From the NCBI GenBank assembly GCA_030734395.1, contig JAUZTG010000016.1:744001-808000 (forward strand): a DNA stretch of 64,000 bases. Reading direction: 5' to 3'. The position numbers were made by a program, and so were the translations under genes. This document shows, one piece after another, positions 55,217-64,000 of this stretch. The DNA is from Sarocladium kiliense. Its lineage: Eukaryota; Ascomycota; Sordariomycetes; Hypocreales; Sarocladiaceae. Within the stretch, counting starts at the first letter, position 1; each line of letters starts with the position of its first letter. A model generated the notes under the pieces. It searched no databases and was not told the DNA's origin. It saw only the letters and a list, made by a program, of their open reading frames with translations.

Positions 55217-56826
55217 ATGTCTCAATCCCAGCCGAGCAGCGATGCTGCACTCAAGGCTATTCAAGATGCCGGCCTCTCCGATATCCTCGCGACCCCGTCG
55301 TCCGATGTCTACGCCTCGCGTGTGGACTCGTACTGGTGTACCGCTGCAAAGCTTCGCCCCTGGGCCATCCTCCTTCCGAGAACACCTGCCGAAGTAGCCG
55401 CCTCTGTGCGTGCCCTTATCAGCGTTCCTGGTCTTCAGTTTGCGGCTCGGAGTGGCGGCCATATGCAGAACTCTGGATCGAACAACATCACTGATGGTGT
55501 GACAATTGACCTCGGGCTCCTCAAGGCTGTGACATATGATGATAACAGCAAGGTTGCTAGTATTCAGTCAGGAGCACGCTGGAGGGACGTCTACAGTGTC
55601 CTTGAGGCTGCCGGTAGGGCTGTCCCGGGCGGCCGTTTCGGAGACGTCGGTGTAGGTGGTTACTTACTCGGTGGCGGAATCTCCTACTTCAACCCGCGAG
55701 TTGGGTTTGCCTGCGACTCAGTTGTCCGCTATGAGGTTGTCCTTGCCAACGGGGAGCTGATTGAAGTAGACGCTCAGAGCCACCCGGAGCTATTCATTGC
55801 GCTCAAAGGTGGCGGTAACAACCTCGGGCTTGTCACACGCTTTGACATGCAGACATTCGAGAATCCGGAGCTGTGGGGAGGTCTCGGCATCTATATGAGA
55901 AACCACAGCCAGTCGGTCATCACAGCTTTCGACTCGTACATGCAGCAGACAGTGAAGAAACCTGACGGAATCTTCATGCTTTTCTGGACTGTTGGCTCAG
56001 TGCCAATGGACACCTGTATTGTGGTACTCGTCGGCCTGGATAATCAGGAGGATAAGGAGCTTTTTGGACTGTTGCTGGAATTGCCGACGTTGCAGGGCGA
56101 GTACAAGCCCGGCAACACCGTGGGACAACTAGCGGAGGCTTTTGGAGCCGCGCCTGGTCAGTAGTACGTTTTAACCATCCTGATCACCCATCATTCTCCA
56201 GCTGCGTCCCAGGAAACTATTAGGATCACGGCGCATAGTTGTGGCGGTCTGACGGGGGCTGTCTTCAAAGAAACCATTGCTAACATGAAAGTAGTGTGAC
56301 GTGGCGTAATGTCTGTTTCAAGGCCGATAGTCGCCTGATCCAGGAAGCCTACGATACAACGCTTGAGCTACACCGAGAAATTGTAGCGCTTGGCCTGGAG
56401 GGTGGGATCAGCTTCGTGCCTGGCCTGCAGCCTATCCATGCTGTTACGACGCAGGAGTCTCTCGCCCGGGGCGGTAACCTCTTCAATCTTCCTCAGAAAT
56501 TCACATCTGGCCCCGGTGCTGCCTTCTCCGCTATCCCTCACGACTCCATTATGTTCTTCTTTCAGGCGGACTTTTCAACACCTGAACTGCTGAGCGCTGC
56601 AGCACCCTTGATCAACGCGGCTGTTAGCAGGTTTGAGAAGCGGGTAGAGCAGCTCAATGCCGAGACCCCATGGCGGTACATGAATTACAGTGACGTCAGC
56701 CAGGATCCGCTGTCAAGCTACGGAAGTGAGGCTCTTACTCTGTTGCGGCATGTTAGTCATAGGTACGACCCAGAAGGGGTTTTCCAGTCGAGGGTTCCCG
56801 GTGGCTTCAAGATCCCAAAGGCTTGA
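55217..56826 (+). CDS. FAD-linked oxidoreductase (BBE / 6-hydroxynicotine oxidase type)
   Basis: Two exons, 55217-56160 and 56295-56826, joined by a 134-nt intron with donor GTAGTA, branch GCTAAC and acceptor AAGTAG. The product is 491 aa, so the apparent stop at 56162 is intronic. The PCMH-type FAD-binding domain covers about residues 45-215, with PRTPAEVAASVRAL and RSGGH; His82 is the expected site for covalent 8-alpha-histidyl FAD. The second covalent cysteine seen in bicovalent berberine-bridge enzymes is absent: the equivalent loop reads GGRFGDVGVGGYLLGGG. The substrate domain runs to MNYSDVSQDPLSSYG (BBE-type C-terminal region), and VSHRYDPEGVFQ is the usual final motif. No secretion signal is visible. 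Family members oxidise alkaloids, sugars and secondary metabolites with O2. The substrate here is unknown. Confidence 0.9.
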
Positions 56827-57518
56827 GCCTCAGACAGCGGCTGGCATGCAAACATAGAGCAGCGAATGATATTGAGAATACTCCTTACATCTATCTACTT
56901 GTGCAGAGTACAGTGATTCTAGCCACCGAAGAGTTGCACAAGAAAGCCCCCTGATAACCGGATGGCAGAAGCCAGCTTGCCTATGAATAGTGCATCATGA
57001 TTCACCCTCTACCTTGTGAGACTGAACTCCCAAGCTAAGTGGTTGCGGTTAGCTGCACCAATTACTCGTGTGAGTGAGGACGATTGGTGCTGAAAGGGCT
57101 GCGCGTCCGATCGAAGAGTGCGCCTATTTTGAACAAGAACTAGAATTGAAGCCCGCTGATCTCCTTGTGAAGGATTTGTATGCTGTGGCGAAACAATGCA
57201 TGACACTCGCAAGAATGGTCACTTGCTAACAGGCTGGCGACCAGGTCATGAAGCATTTCCCTACCCATTTTACGTGTAATCTTACCTACTATTCTATTCC
57301 CATCCTACCCCACTATTCTATCCATGTTCTATTATTACTTTACCATTGTTTCAACTTACGACCACTTCGTTCGCGCAGCCTCAAGTGAGGCGAACCATGG
57401 CGTGATGTTTGAGAGAGTGTTGCCGGGAGTCGCCCCACCTTATAGAGTTGGCGTTGACAGCGATCCGGCACCATAAAAATTCCACTTTACGATATTAAGA
57501 TTAATTAAAAAAAGAGGC

Positions 57519-57523
57519 AAAAA
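57519..57523 (-). terminator. RNA polymerase III T-run terminator of 5S rRNA gene
   Basis: A run of six T on the minus strand starts at the last base of the 5S sequence and continues beyond it, the usual Pol III stop signal. Confidence 0.85.
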
Positions 57524-57642
57524 ACATACAACAGCCGGTATTCGCTGGTCGTCACCGACCCAACTACTAATCAGCCCCTCAGCAGTTTAACTAGGGGAGA
57601 GCGGACGGGATCCCGTGTATTCTACTGGGTATGGTCGTATGT
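57524..57642 (-). rRNA. 5S ribosomal RNA
   Basis: A 119-nt sequence on the minus strand starting ACATACGACCAT and ending GCTGTTGTATGT, the classic 5S terminal helix: the first ten and last ten bases pair, with one G-U. Internal landmarks are GGGATCCCGTCCGCTC (helix II/III region with the A-box area), TTAGTAGTTGGGTCGGTGAC and GACCAGCGAATACC (C-box area and helices IV/V). It is followed at once by a T6 Pol III terminator. Length and both terminal strands are intact, so it is probably functional. The central part differs from the common Aspergillus/Neurospora sequence as I recall it, so it may be a variant class. Dispersed single 5S genes are normal in Pezizomycotina. Confidence 0.93.
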
Positions 57643-58002
57643 GAAAGACAGAGGGGAATAATTCTATCTATGTAGACAATGTTTAGAACTGACTAGCAAT
57701 CAAGCGCCAGGATCCAAGAGTGCTTATCCAAAGGAGAATAATGTAAAAAGAAATGTATAATTCCTTCATGTCTGAAGCAGGTATTTTTACTTTGCATGTG
57801 CATACCTACCTTACTGTACATGCACCGATTAAATATACAACAGTTTGATCCTCTTTCGCATTCCCTGCATGAAAACGGCACAGGGTGCCAAGGCCGTAGG
57901 CAGACGTCTTTCACTCCATATGTCGTCAGATCGCCTGACACCCATACATTTGGAAATCGGGCACAACAAGTCCATTCATCTCCGCTTCCTGGGTTTTGTA
58001 AG

Positions 58003-59109
58003 ATGGATGAGAGTCAGCTCAACTTCGCCAGAACCCTGCAGGCAGTCGATACGGCATCCGCCAACTCGAGCACAGACGTTAGGTTTCCTCAATTTACTAG
58101 GTTTCCAGTGGAGCTCCGCATAGCTATATGGGAACTATTTCTCCCAGATCCTGCAGCAGAGCCACCCGCGATCTTTTCGCAGCATCCTGGCTTGCGAGGC
58201 GGCAATGGAATCCTTGAGGAGCCCTCTGGAAAAGTCCCTATCCGTATGACCACCACCTGCGCGGCTCTCCTCCACATTAACAGAGAGTCACGGCGCTTGG
58301 TGCTGTCCTGGGCAGAGCATCACACCTATGAACTGTGCTATCGTGTGTCTTGCCGTAACGGAGAGGAATATTTCGAGCCCATGTACGACAATCAGAAGTC
58401 GCTGCCGGTTCAGGGACCGATATTCGTGCGCGGCTGGGATCCATGCAAAGATATACTGCTTGTATTCGGTCGTTTTATTCTCGACGACCCGCCGGTTGGA
58501 TGGAACAAGAGTTATGTCAATGGCGAAAAGCTCAGAAATGTTCAGCATATTGCTTTTGGCAAAGCCCTCATGCGTAATTACATTGGATCACGATGGTTTT
58601 ATCAGCTCTTAGCGGCGATCCCCGAGCTGAGGTCCGTGTCTCTCAATCAAAGCTGTTGGATGGAGCAAGACGACGAACCCTGCTTCGCGAGATTCATCGA
58701 GGCTAAGGACATCGGCTGCGACTGGGGCAGAATGAAATGCGGCTCTGATACCGCCAGTTTCAGACCCTATCATCCCTTTCGCGCGTACGCTAGATGGGAG
58801 GCCATCGAATGCGATATCGATGATCTAATGCATCAGCAGTACGCCTTCACCGATCAGCTGATGAAAGGGTATCTTGACCCCAATTGTTGGCCACCCGAGA
58901 ACGAGAAGCCAGCTACCGCGGGCGAGGTTGCTTTGGAGTCTGGTGACAATGCACCTGGACCTTTAGAAAAGCTTCCACCGTGGATATGGGACTGCGAGAA
59001 GAAAGACTTTGCTTTTGAGACCCGAGACTTCCAGATGGTTGAGAGGAGGGGCTATGACGATGTTAGTGATGGCCTGGTTGCGAAATGCGTCGATCTATAT
59101 GGGTGGTAG
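58003..59109 (+). CDS. 2EXR-domain protein of unknown function
   Basis: Single exon; the start is set at the ATG at 58003 (MDESQLNFARTLQAVDTAS), giving 368 aa. The frame is open upstream to 57796, but those residues are untypical and would fall close to the 5S gene. The N-terminus carries a fungal 2EXR signature: FPQFTRFPVELRIAIWELFL, then LLHINRESRRLVLSWAEHH. This short domain is greatly expanded in filamentous ascomycetes, and its molecular role is not established. The C-terminal two-thirds is a globular-looking region rich in Trp, Asp and Arg with no known motif. No membrane span or signal peptide. It stands alone in an AT-rich stretch between the 5S gene and a truncated 5S copy. Confidence 0.82.
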   Translation: MDESQLNFARTLQAVDTASANSSTDVRFPQFTRFPVELRIAIWELFLPDPAAEPPAIFSQHPGLRGGNGILEEPSGKVPIRMTTTCAALLHINRESRRLVLSWAEHHTYELCYRVSCRNGEEYFEPMYDNQKSLPVQGPIFVRGWDPCKDILLVFGRFILDDPPVGWNKSYVNGEKLRNVQHIAFGKALMRNYIGSRWFYQLLAAIPELRSVSLNQSCWMEQDDEPCFARFIEAKDIGCDWGRMKCGSDTASFRPYHPFRAYARWEAIECDIDDLMHQQYAFTDQLMKGYLDPNCWPPENEKPATAGEVALESGDNAPGPLEKLPPWIWDCEKKDFAFETRDFQMVERRGYDDVSDGLVAKCVDLYGW

Positions 59110-59894
59110 CAAATGAAACACAATAAATTATGACCCTGAGGAAACTACGGGATCGTCTATTATCGAGGGTTGGTATCGAAGTCCCCAAGTCTAGATTGGA
59201 GTAGGTCATACTGTTCATAAGACGTGGAAATCAGACTCGAGAGGCTCTGATAGTCACTTCAGCATACAGAAAGGAGAGTCAATACGAGAAATTTGATAAT
59301 ATTACGACCAAGGTCTCGTACGTTACCTAAAGTCATAGCTCCCCAAGATGCTCGGAATGAGTGAGACTAGAAAATCAATCGAGACCGGCTTGGCCGTCCT
59401 CTACCTCGCACGGTATGCTGCCCGAAGTTAGGTTGGTCATCCCTTTGACTATATCCCTCTTCCTATTTCGTTCTTCATCATCAATTGCCGTGTCTATTTC
59501 CTTTTAGATCTCCGAGACATCATTTTCGGCCTTCTTAACGGCCCGTTCCGGTTTAAACGGTGGTATTGTGTCTGCCATCTTCCAGTAACGGCGACCATCA
59601 CTGTGGATTTTAGCTGCGTGAGCCTTCAACTTTGGTAGACAGGGCACAGTAGATAGGTTCTTGACGGGATCCCGGGTATTCTACTAGGTATGGCCGTTTG
59701 TGGTAGAATGGGAATGATATCTTGCTTATATTGACAGGGTCTCTGAATTGTGTTCACTATTCTTGGTGTCGAGACTGCTTCAGGCACTTTCTATTTCTGA
59801 ACACACGAGCCGAGACAACCGAGACAAGACTACTGATACTGCCGCGGGGTTGGCGTTTATATTAGTAGTTTATAGTTAGATCGGAACGCTACCA
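59110..59894. other. Low-GC spacer with truncated 5S copy
   Basis: A 785-bp spacer between the convergent 2EXR and FMN monooxygenase genes. It contains a 39-nt 5S fragment (59663-59701). The remainder has no open frame of note. Several ACAAGAC/GAGACAA-like short direct repeats near 59808-59835 may be remnants of decayed repetitive DNA. Confidence 0.5.
59663..59701 (-). pseudogene. Truncated 5S rRNA copy (first 39 nt)
   Basis: On the minus strand it matches the first 39 bases of the 5S gene at 57642-57604 with about five differences (ACAAACGGCCATACC versus ACATACGACCATACC, then AGTAGAATAC and GGGATCCCGTC). Homology stops after GTC. The helix-I partner, C-box and T-run terminator are missing, so no 5S can be made. 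Weak similarity also continues upstream of the gene start (GGGAAT...GACA in both flanks), which suggests duplication of a DNA segment rather than reverse transcription of the RNA. Confidence 0.8.
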
Positions 59895-61600
59895 TCAAGG
59901 GGCTTCCTCTAGATTCTCAAACTTGTACTTGCTTCCCTCATGTTCGCTAAGCAGTGACTTTTGCCCTGGTCCGTATATTCTCTCTCGCACCGTACCGCTT
60001 TCTCCAAGAGGGGCGTAGATACCTCTCCGCCGAAGCTCTGGTACGAGAAGGTCTACCACGTCTTCGAAGCTCCCGGGACTCACTACGTAGCCCACGTTGA
60101 ATCCATCCAGGTCCGCAGTCTTGACCCAGTCCTCGAGGTAGTCGGCAACCTGTGCTGCCGTTCCCACTGGCACAGGCCCGTTGCCTCCAATAGACATGAG
60201 CTTACCAATAGCACGAGGGGTTGGCTCTGGTACATCGTTCCCCCGGTACTTGAGCCCAGATACGAGAGACTGCACCCGACCATCCAAGGTCGAATCTTCT
60301 GGCTTGATGATGGTATCTGGATCGAGCTTGGACAGGTCGATCCCCGCATTGCCGGAATAAAAGGCCAGGCCAGCTTCGTAGCTCGCGTTGTCCAAGGCCT
60401 TCCGATATTTCTCGCGCGCTTCTTCCTCCGTCTTACCGAGGATTGGGGTAACAATCGCAAAGACTTTGATATCTCTAGGATTGCGGCCGAACTCGGCTGC
60501 CTTGGCTCGGATCGCAGCGACGCGTGGCGAGAGGATGTGAGGTGACAGCCCGGAAATCATCACCGCTTCGGCGTGTTTCGCCGCAAAGGCTATGCCCGCT
60601 CTAATACACCGGTCTCAGTCAGCTCGATGATCACTCTGACCTATCCCATTGCTTTCCATCTTATGCTAGCTGCCAAACATTCGGGAGCTTGACGTACGGT
60701 GAAGTACCCGCCTGGAGTAAGAAAGGCGTCCTTTGGGGAGATGGATCCAGGATATGCGGAGCATTCAGACTGAAGTTGTCGCTTTTGTGGTTTATCCAGC
60801 GAACTCGTTCAGGATTGACGTAAATCTCGTTCGCGGCATCTTCTTGAAGAGCATTATCTGCCCAAGATCCTTCCCATATCCTAGGCAAGCATTAGGCTGG
60901 TCTCTTAACTCTCTGTTCTCGTGGAGATTGCAACATACTTGTACAAGATACTTAGATATTCGTCTGCGATTTGATACCGAGAATCATGATCTAGGTATGG
61001 AAGACCGACCTGCTCGCGCGTCAGAAACTGCCGCAACAAACGCCAGAAAACAATTAACATCCACATAGACATACCGCTTGCGAAGCTGAAGGCTTGAAGG
61101 AAGTCACTATATTCCACCCAAATCTCCCATTCGTCAAGTGATCCAGGGTTGAAAAGCGCTTCGCAACAACGAAAGGCGACTCGTAGCTAGTACTTGATGT
61201 GATAATGAACCCAAGATTCTTTGTGGCTGCTGCCATTGCAGTAACCGGCTACAAACAAATGTCAGTCGATACCGAGCGTCTGCTTGTCATCCTTCATTAT
61301 CCCACGTACGATGGCAGGATCCCCCATCGGGTACTGAACCGAGAGTCGGAGTGTAGTCTCAGCGCCACCTTTGTACACGTCATGCTGACCGAAGGTGTCT
61401 GCAATCACGAGGGCATTGATATCACCACGCTCCAGTATCTTAGCCAGGTCAGTCCAGTAGCTCAAATCTCGTCGCTTCGTTTTGGACCTGTCGTCGTCTC
61501 TTCGCCACTGCCCAAAGGACAGGTGGCTGGGTGTGAACATATCGAAGGCATTTAGTATGATGCGCCTCCCGCCTGGAGTCTTGTTCGCGTCGTCAACCAT
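59895..61600 (-). CDS. FMN-dependent monooxygenase (NtaA/SnaA/DszA family, luciferase-like)
   Basis: Two-component flavin monooxygenase of the bacterial-luciferase fold, using FMNH2 from a separate reductase. Five exons: 61600-61310, 61248-61075, about 61027-60939, 60880-60698 and 60600-59895; all junctions keep frame; about 480 aa, the family length. Signatures in order: RRIILNAFDMFTPSHLSFGQW, DINALVIADTFGQHDVY, VTAMAAATKNLGFIITSS, TLDHLTNGRFGWNIVTS, HDSRYQIADEYLSILYK, IWEGSWADNAL, RTPFLLQAGTSPAGIAFAA, KHAEAV, and DGFNVGYVVSPGSFEDVVDL near the end. The exon-3 acceptor is uncertain by four to six codons. Bacterial relatives attack nitrilotriacetate, dibenzothiophene sulfone, alkanesulfonates or pristinamycin intermediates. 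The fungal substrate is unknown. It is in tandem with the Baeyer-Villiger-type monooxygenase. Confidence 0.9.
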
Positions 61601-62233
61601 GATTGGAATGGAGAGGATCTGCTGTATGGAGAGACTGCTGTCGCTCGTTAGCCTTTGTCTTCTCTAGGCCAGCTACCATTCCCATTATCTGACATCTTTA
61701 AGCAACAAACAGAGGAGCGCTACATCCGGTATCGGGACACGATCTCAAGGATAAGTTGAAGTGGATGCGAGGCTAAGTACACGATCAACGGAGATAACGC
61801 GGCAGGGTCGATGATGCCATGTGGGATCTATGAACTAGACCAGATATCCTGGTCCTGCGATTGCGCCATTCTGGGCACTCTCCGCGCCATCAATGGCACG
61901 AATTGGTATCATTCATTCTACTCTAGTCTGTGTTTGTACAGCCTAAGCTAATGACTTTTCTACGGGTCAGACGTGGATATAGTCAGTGCAGAATTGCAGA
62001 CTATTGCCATGCAGCCAAGTCTCGAATAATAATCACACCCAGTCTTTGTCTGTATAGCGGAATCTACTGGTCTTTATACGAGTCATACTTATCGTAAGTT
62101 TGCACACTACCGTAATTCACCCGAGTTATAAACCACGATCGAGCGAGCTTGTATCTAGTTGTAATTGCATGGCATGTACTACTTAGATAGAGACATTTGC
62201 ATGCGCTATGTAGAATGAGTTAGGCGTGGAATA
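61601..62233. other. Intergenic spacer between tandem minus-strand monooxygenases
   Basis: A low-GC spacer of about 630 bp, presumably with the promoter of the FMN monooxygenase and the 3' UTR of the BVMO-like gene. No further element recognised. Confidence 0.5.
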
Positions 62234-64000
62234 TCAAGTAATCCACCACTGCTCGTGATACCCTCTCAAGTCCACCGCGTGACCGAAGGCTTCTGGCCGT
62301 AGCCACGGTGTAAGGTCCACGCCACTGTCAGAGTCAGAGTCAGAGGTTAGAACATCCTTAGCCGTCCACCCATTTCCAAGCCAACCGAATCTGTTTTGTT
62401 GAGTATTGTGGTATGTGAATTTGAAATCTTCCCATCGAGGTTCCTGGCGAACGATGGCTACATGGCCTGCACTGCCGGGCCAGATACCGTGTATACGGCC
62501 TCCCTTGATGCCGCCATTGTACCAAGAGCTGCAGTTCTCGCTCATGACGGTACGTGGGAAGAAAGATTCACAGTACGCCCTGAAATCGTCGGTGGCAGCC
62601 TGAGTGGGCTCCAGGCTACGTATGCCTTGTGTGACGACTTTCCGTAGCACTTTGGCGCAGTAGGTCACCTGAATCTCGACCGAGTGACACAAGGTCCCCG
62701 CGGGACCGGTCGAGTTAGGTCCGACCAGAGTGAGCAAATTCGGAAAACCAGGTGCTGCCATGCCAAGATATGAGTCAGGAAAGCCAGGCGAACCGCCCGG
62801 GCGCCAGGCGGATTGAAGATCGATGCCGCGGCATAAAACAGGAAATTGTGAGCTGAAGCTGATATCGTGGCCGGTGCTGCACACCACCGCGTCAACCTCG
62901 CGCAAAGTACCTGTATCCAGCTGGTGAGAATCTCGATGCCATTAAGGAAGAGAGAGAGAGGGAAGAAAAGTTCTTACCATCTACGGTTCTTATGCCTTCG
63001 CCAGTAAACTCCACGATACCGTCGGTGATGTAGGCTACGTTATCTGCGGTCAAGGCCTCCAAGTAGCCTGGTCCAGGCGTCAAGCGGCGGCAACTTGGTG
63101 AAAACTCTGGGATTATCTGTTCGATAAGTTCTGGTTTGGCAGCGAGACGAGACGCCATCAATTCTTGAATAGCTGCTCGTGTGGTGTCGTTTTTGTCGCT
63201 ACCCTTGAAGATGCCTCCGAAGCGGCTAAAGAGTTTGGTCTCTAGACCCTTGCGAAACTCCAGATAGTTCTCGGGACTGAGCCGTGCCTTTTCAATCCCT
63301 TCTGCAACGTAGTCTTCAAGCGTCTCACCTCCTACTGGTGCCGCAACCCAAGTTGGGTTCCTCGCATAATGGTCAAGTCTCTTTGCAACTTTCTGAAGCT
63401 GTGGGAGTACTTGGATACCCGAGGCACCGTTTCCAATAACGGCGATTTTCTTATCTGTCGGATCAAATGATGTCTTCCAGGCAGAGGTGTGGAATATGTC
63501 GCCCTTGAATCTGTCCATGCCAGGGTACTCGGGCAACTTTGGATCCGCAAAGTGCCCTGTAGCGGTGAGTAAGAAGTTGGCCTCGTCAACGAAGTCGCCG
63601 TCTTTTGATGAGACATGTATGAGCCATTTCCCTTTGTCTTCCGACCATTCTGCTGATGTGACCTTGTGCTCAAGACGAACGTACTTGCGGACTTCATATT
63701 CATCAGCCACCTTTCTCCAGTAGTCGAGGATCTCAGCGCCTTGGGCATATGCTTCGGTCCAGGATGTAGACGGCGCGAACGTAGCCTGGTACGCATGAGC
63801 GGGCACGTCACATCTCACACCTGGGTAGAAATTTGATTGCCAGACACCTCCCTAGAGACCAAAGTTAAGTGCTGAGCTTGTAGTCCTCACGGCCGATCTA
63901 CTCACGATGTCGTCACCTCGCTCATATATGACAAGGTCAAGAGCAGGAACTTTGGCCGGTAGTAGAACACCTGCGGTGATGCCACTGATCCCAGCTCCTA
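62234..64000 (-). CDS. Flavin-containing Baeyer-Villiger-type monooxygenase (5' partial)
   Basis: NADPH- and FAD-dependent oxygenase expected to convert ketones to esters or lactones, or to oxidise heteroatoms. Visible exons: 64000-63906 (runs off the window), 63851-62978 and 62910-62234; introns 54 and 67 nt with GTGAGT and GTAAGA donors. At the window edge the FAD motif appears as GAGISGITAGVLL. Next come GGVWQSNFYPGVRCDVPAHA and the BVMO fingerprint region FKGDIFHTSAWK, which keeps FxGxxxHxxxW but has Lys where Pro or Asp is usual. The NADPH-binding motif is IAVIGNGASGIQVLP, and VVCSTGHD is the later FMO-type motif (ATG-like). PGFPNLLTLVGPNSTGPAG, EIQVTYCAKVL, SENCSSWYNGG and GRIHGIWPGSAGH are typical of the C-terminal part. 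A Ser-Asp tandem repeat (SDSDSDSG) lies near the C-terminus. The start codon is outside the window; the ATG-less 63818 start of the longest frame is not real. Confidence 0.9.

Larger units (their letters stand above)
56827..58002. other. Low-GC spacer containing a 5S rRNA gene
   Basis: Gene-poor spacer with a clear drop in GC. It holds the 5S rRNA gene (57524-57642) and an imperfect hairpin near 57369-57395 (GTTCGC...GCGAAC arms around CCTCA/TGAGG). The rest is TA-rich simple sequence without recognisable coding capacity. Confidence 0.6.

Noticed and set aside
56156..56295. Apparent stop codon breaking the FAD oxidase (possible pseudogene)
   Set aside because: A GTAGTA donor just before the stop, a GCTAAC branch and an AAGTAG acceptor give an in-frame 134-nt intron, so the gene is intact.
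57369..57395. Imperfect hairpin near the 5S gene
   Set aside because: Arms of five to six pairs with bulges are common by chance in 1.2 kb. It is not at a gene end and shows no terminator or riboregulator context.
57200..57480. Low-GC stretch as RIP-mutated transposon
   Set aside because: No coding remnant, terminal repeat or target duplication is visible, and base composition alone is not enough to call an element.
59895..61600. FMN monooxygenase fragmented over several short frames (possible decayed gene)
   Set aside because: Five exons with standard GT-AG ends join in frame to the full family length with all motifs present.
63785..63818. Start of the Baeyer-Villiger-type enzyme at 63818
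   Set aside because: That frame opens with GTG, and the upstream sequence encodes the conserved GGVWQSNFYPG and, after an intron, the FAD-binding GAGISG. The gene continues off the window.

Overview
This is nuclear DNA from a filamentous ascomycete (Pezizomycotina). Genes are dense on both strands and carry mostly short GT-AG introns of about 48-140 nt with CTAAC/CTGAC-type branch sites. The conserved genes (60S RPL15, mitochondrial uS5, ATP synthase OSCP, V-ATPase subunit a, YSH1/CPSF73, DASH Dad3, Mob1, TAF4, Puf4-like, NFU1) are clearly fungal, and a lone 5S rRNA gene lies between protein genes, as is usual in this subphylum. I would guess Dothideomycetes, but the sequence alone does not prove the class.

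Layout. 0.3-5 kb: 5'-partial Puf4-type PUF protein (+) and RPL15 (-). 5.5-10.2 kb: a basic protein of unknown function (-) and a PSP1-domain protein with an 18-Gln tract (-), followed by 4.8 kb without a convincing gene. 14.9-18.5 kb: mitochondrial Fe-S carrier NFU1 (-) divergent from a HIT-zinc-finger protein (+), then an unknown 399-aa protein (-). 21.8-27 kb: a Ras-GEF with a Ras-like P-loop domain fused in front (+), then an unknown 504-aa protein (+). 27.5-34.1 kb: a 79-aa single-span membrane protein (-), mitochondrial uS5 (+), Dad3 (-), Mob1 (+) and OSCP (+). 35-46.5 kb: TAF4 (-), YSH1 (+), V-ATPase subunit a (-), and an F-box/LRR protein (-). 49.7-53.9 kb: an ING-type PHD protein (-) and a cis-prenyltransferase (-). 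Most of these are housekeeping genes with no operon-like relationship. Their neighbour pairs are divergent, convergent or tandem.

The right end (about 55-64 kb) is different: lower GC, long gene-poor spacers and lineage-variable gene types. It holds an FAD-linked (BBE/6-hydroxynicotine oxidase type) oxidase (+), a 2EXR-domain protein (+), an FMN-dependent NtaA/SnaA-type monooxygenase (-) and a 5'-truncated Baeyer-Villiger-type monooxygenase (-). A complete 5S rRNA gene and a truncated 5S copy flank the 2EXR gene. Three flavoenzymes within 9 kb suggest a small catabolic or secondary-metabolite cluster continuing past the window edge. That is inference, since no backbone synthase, transporter or obvious pathway regulator is visible.

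Exon structures were built by hand from reading frame, splice consensus and family conservation. Every internal junction given keeps frame, but none is confirmed by transcripts. No complete mobile element, CRISPR array or tRNA gene was found.
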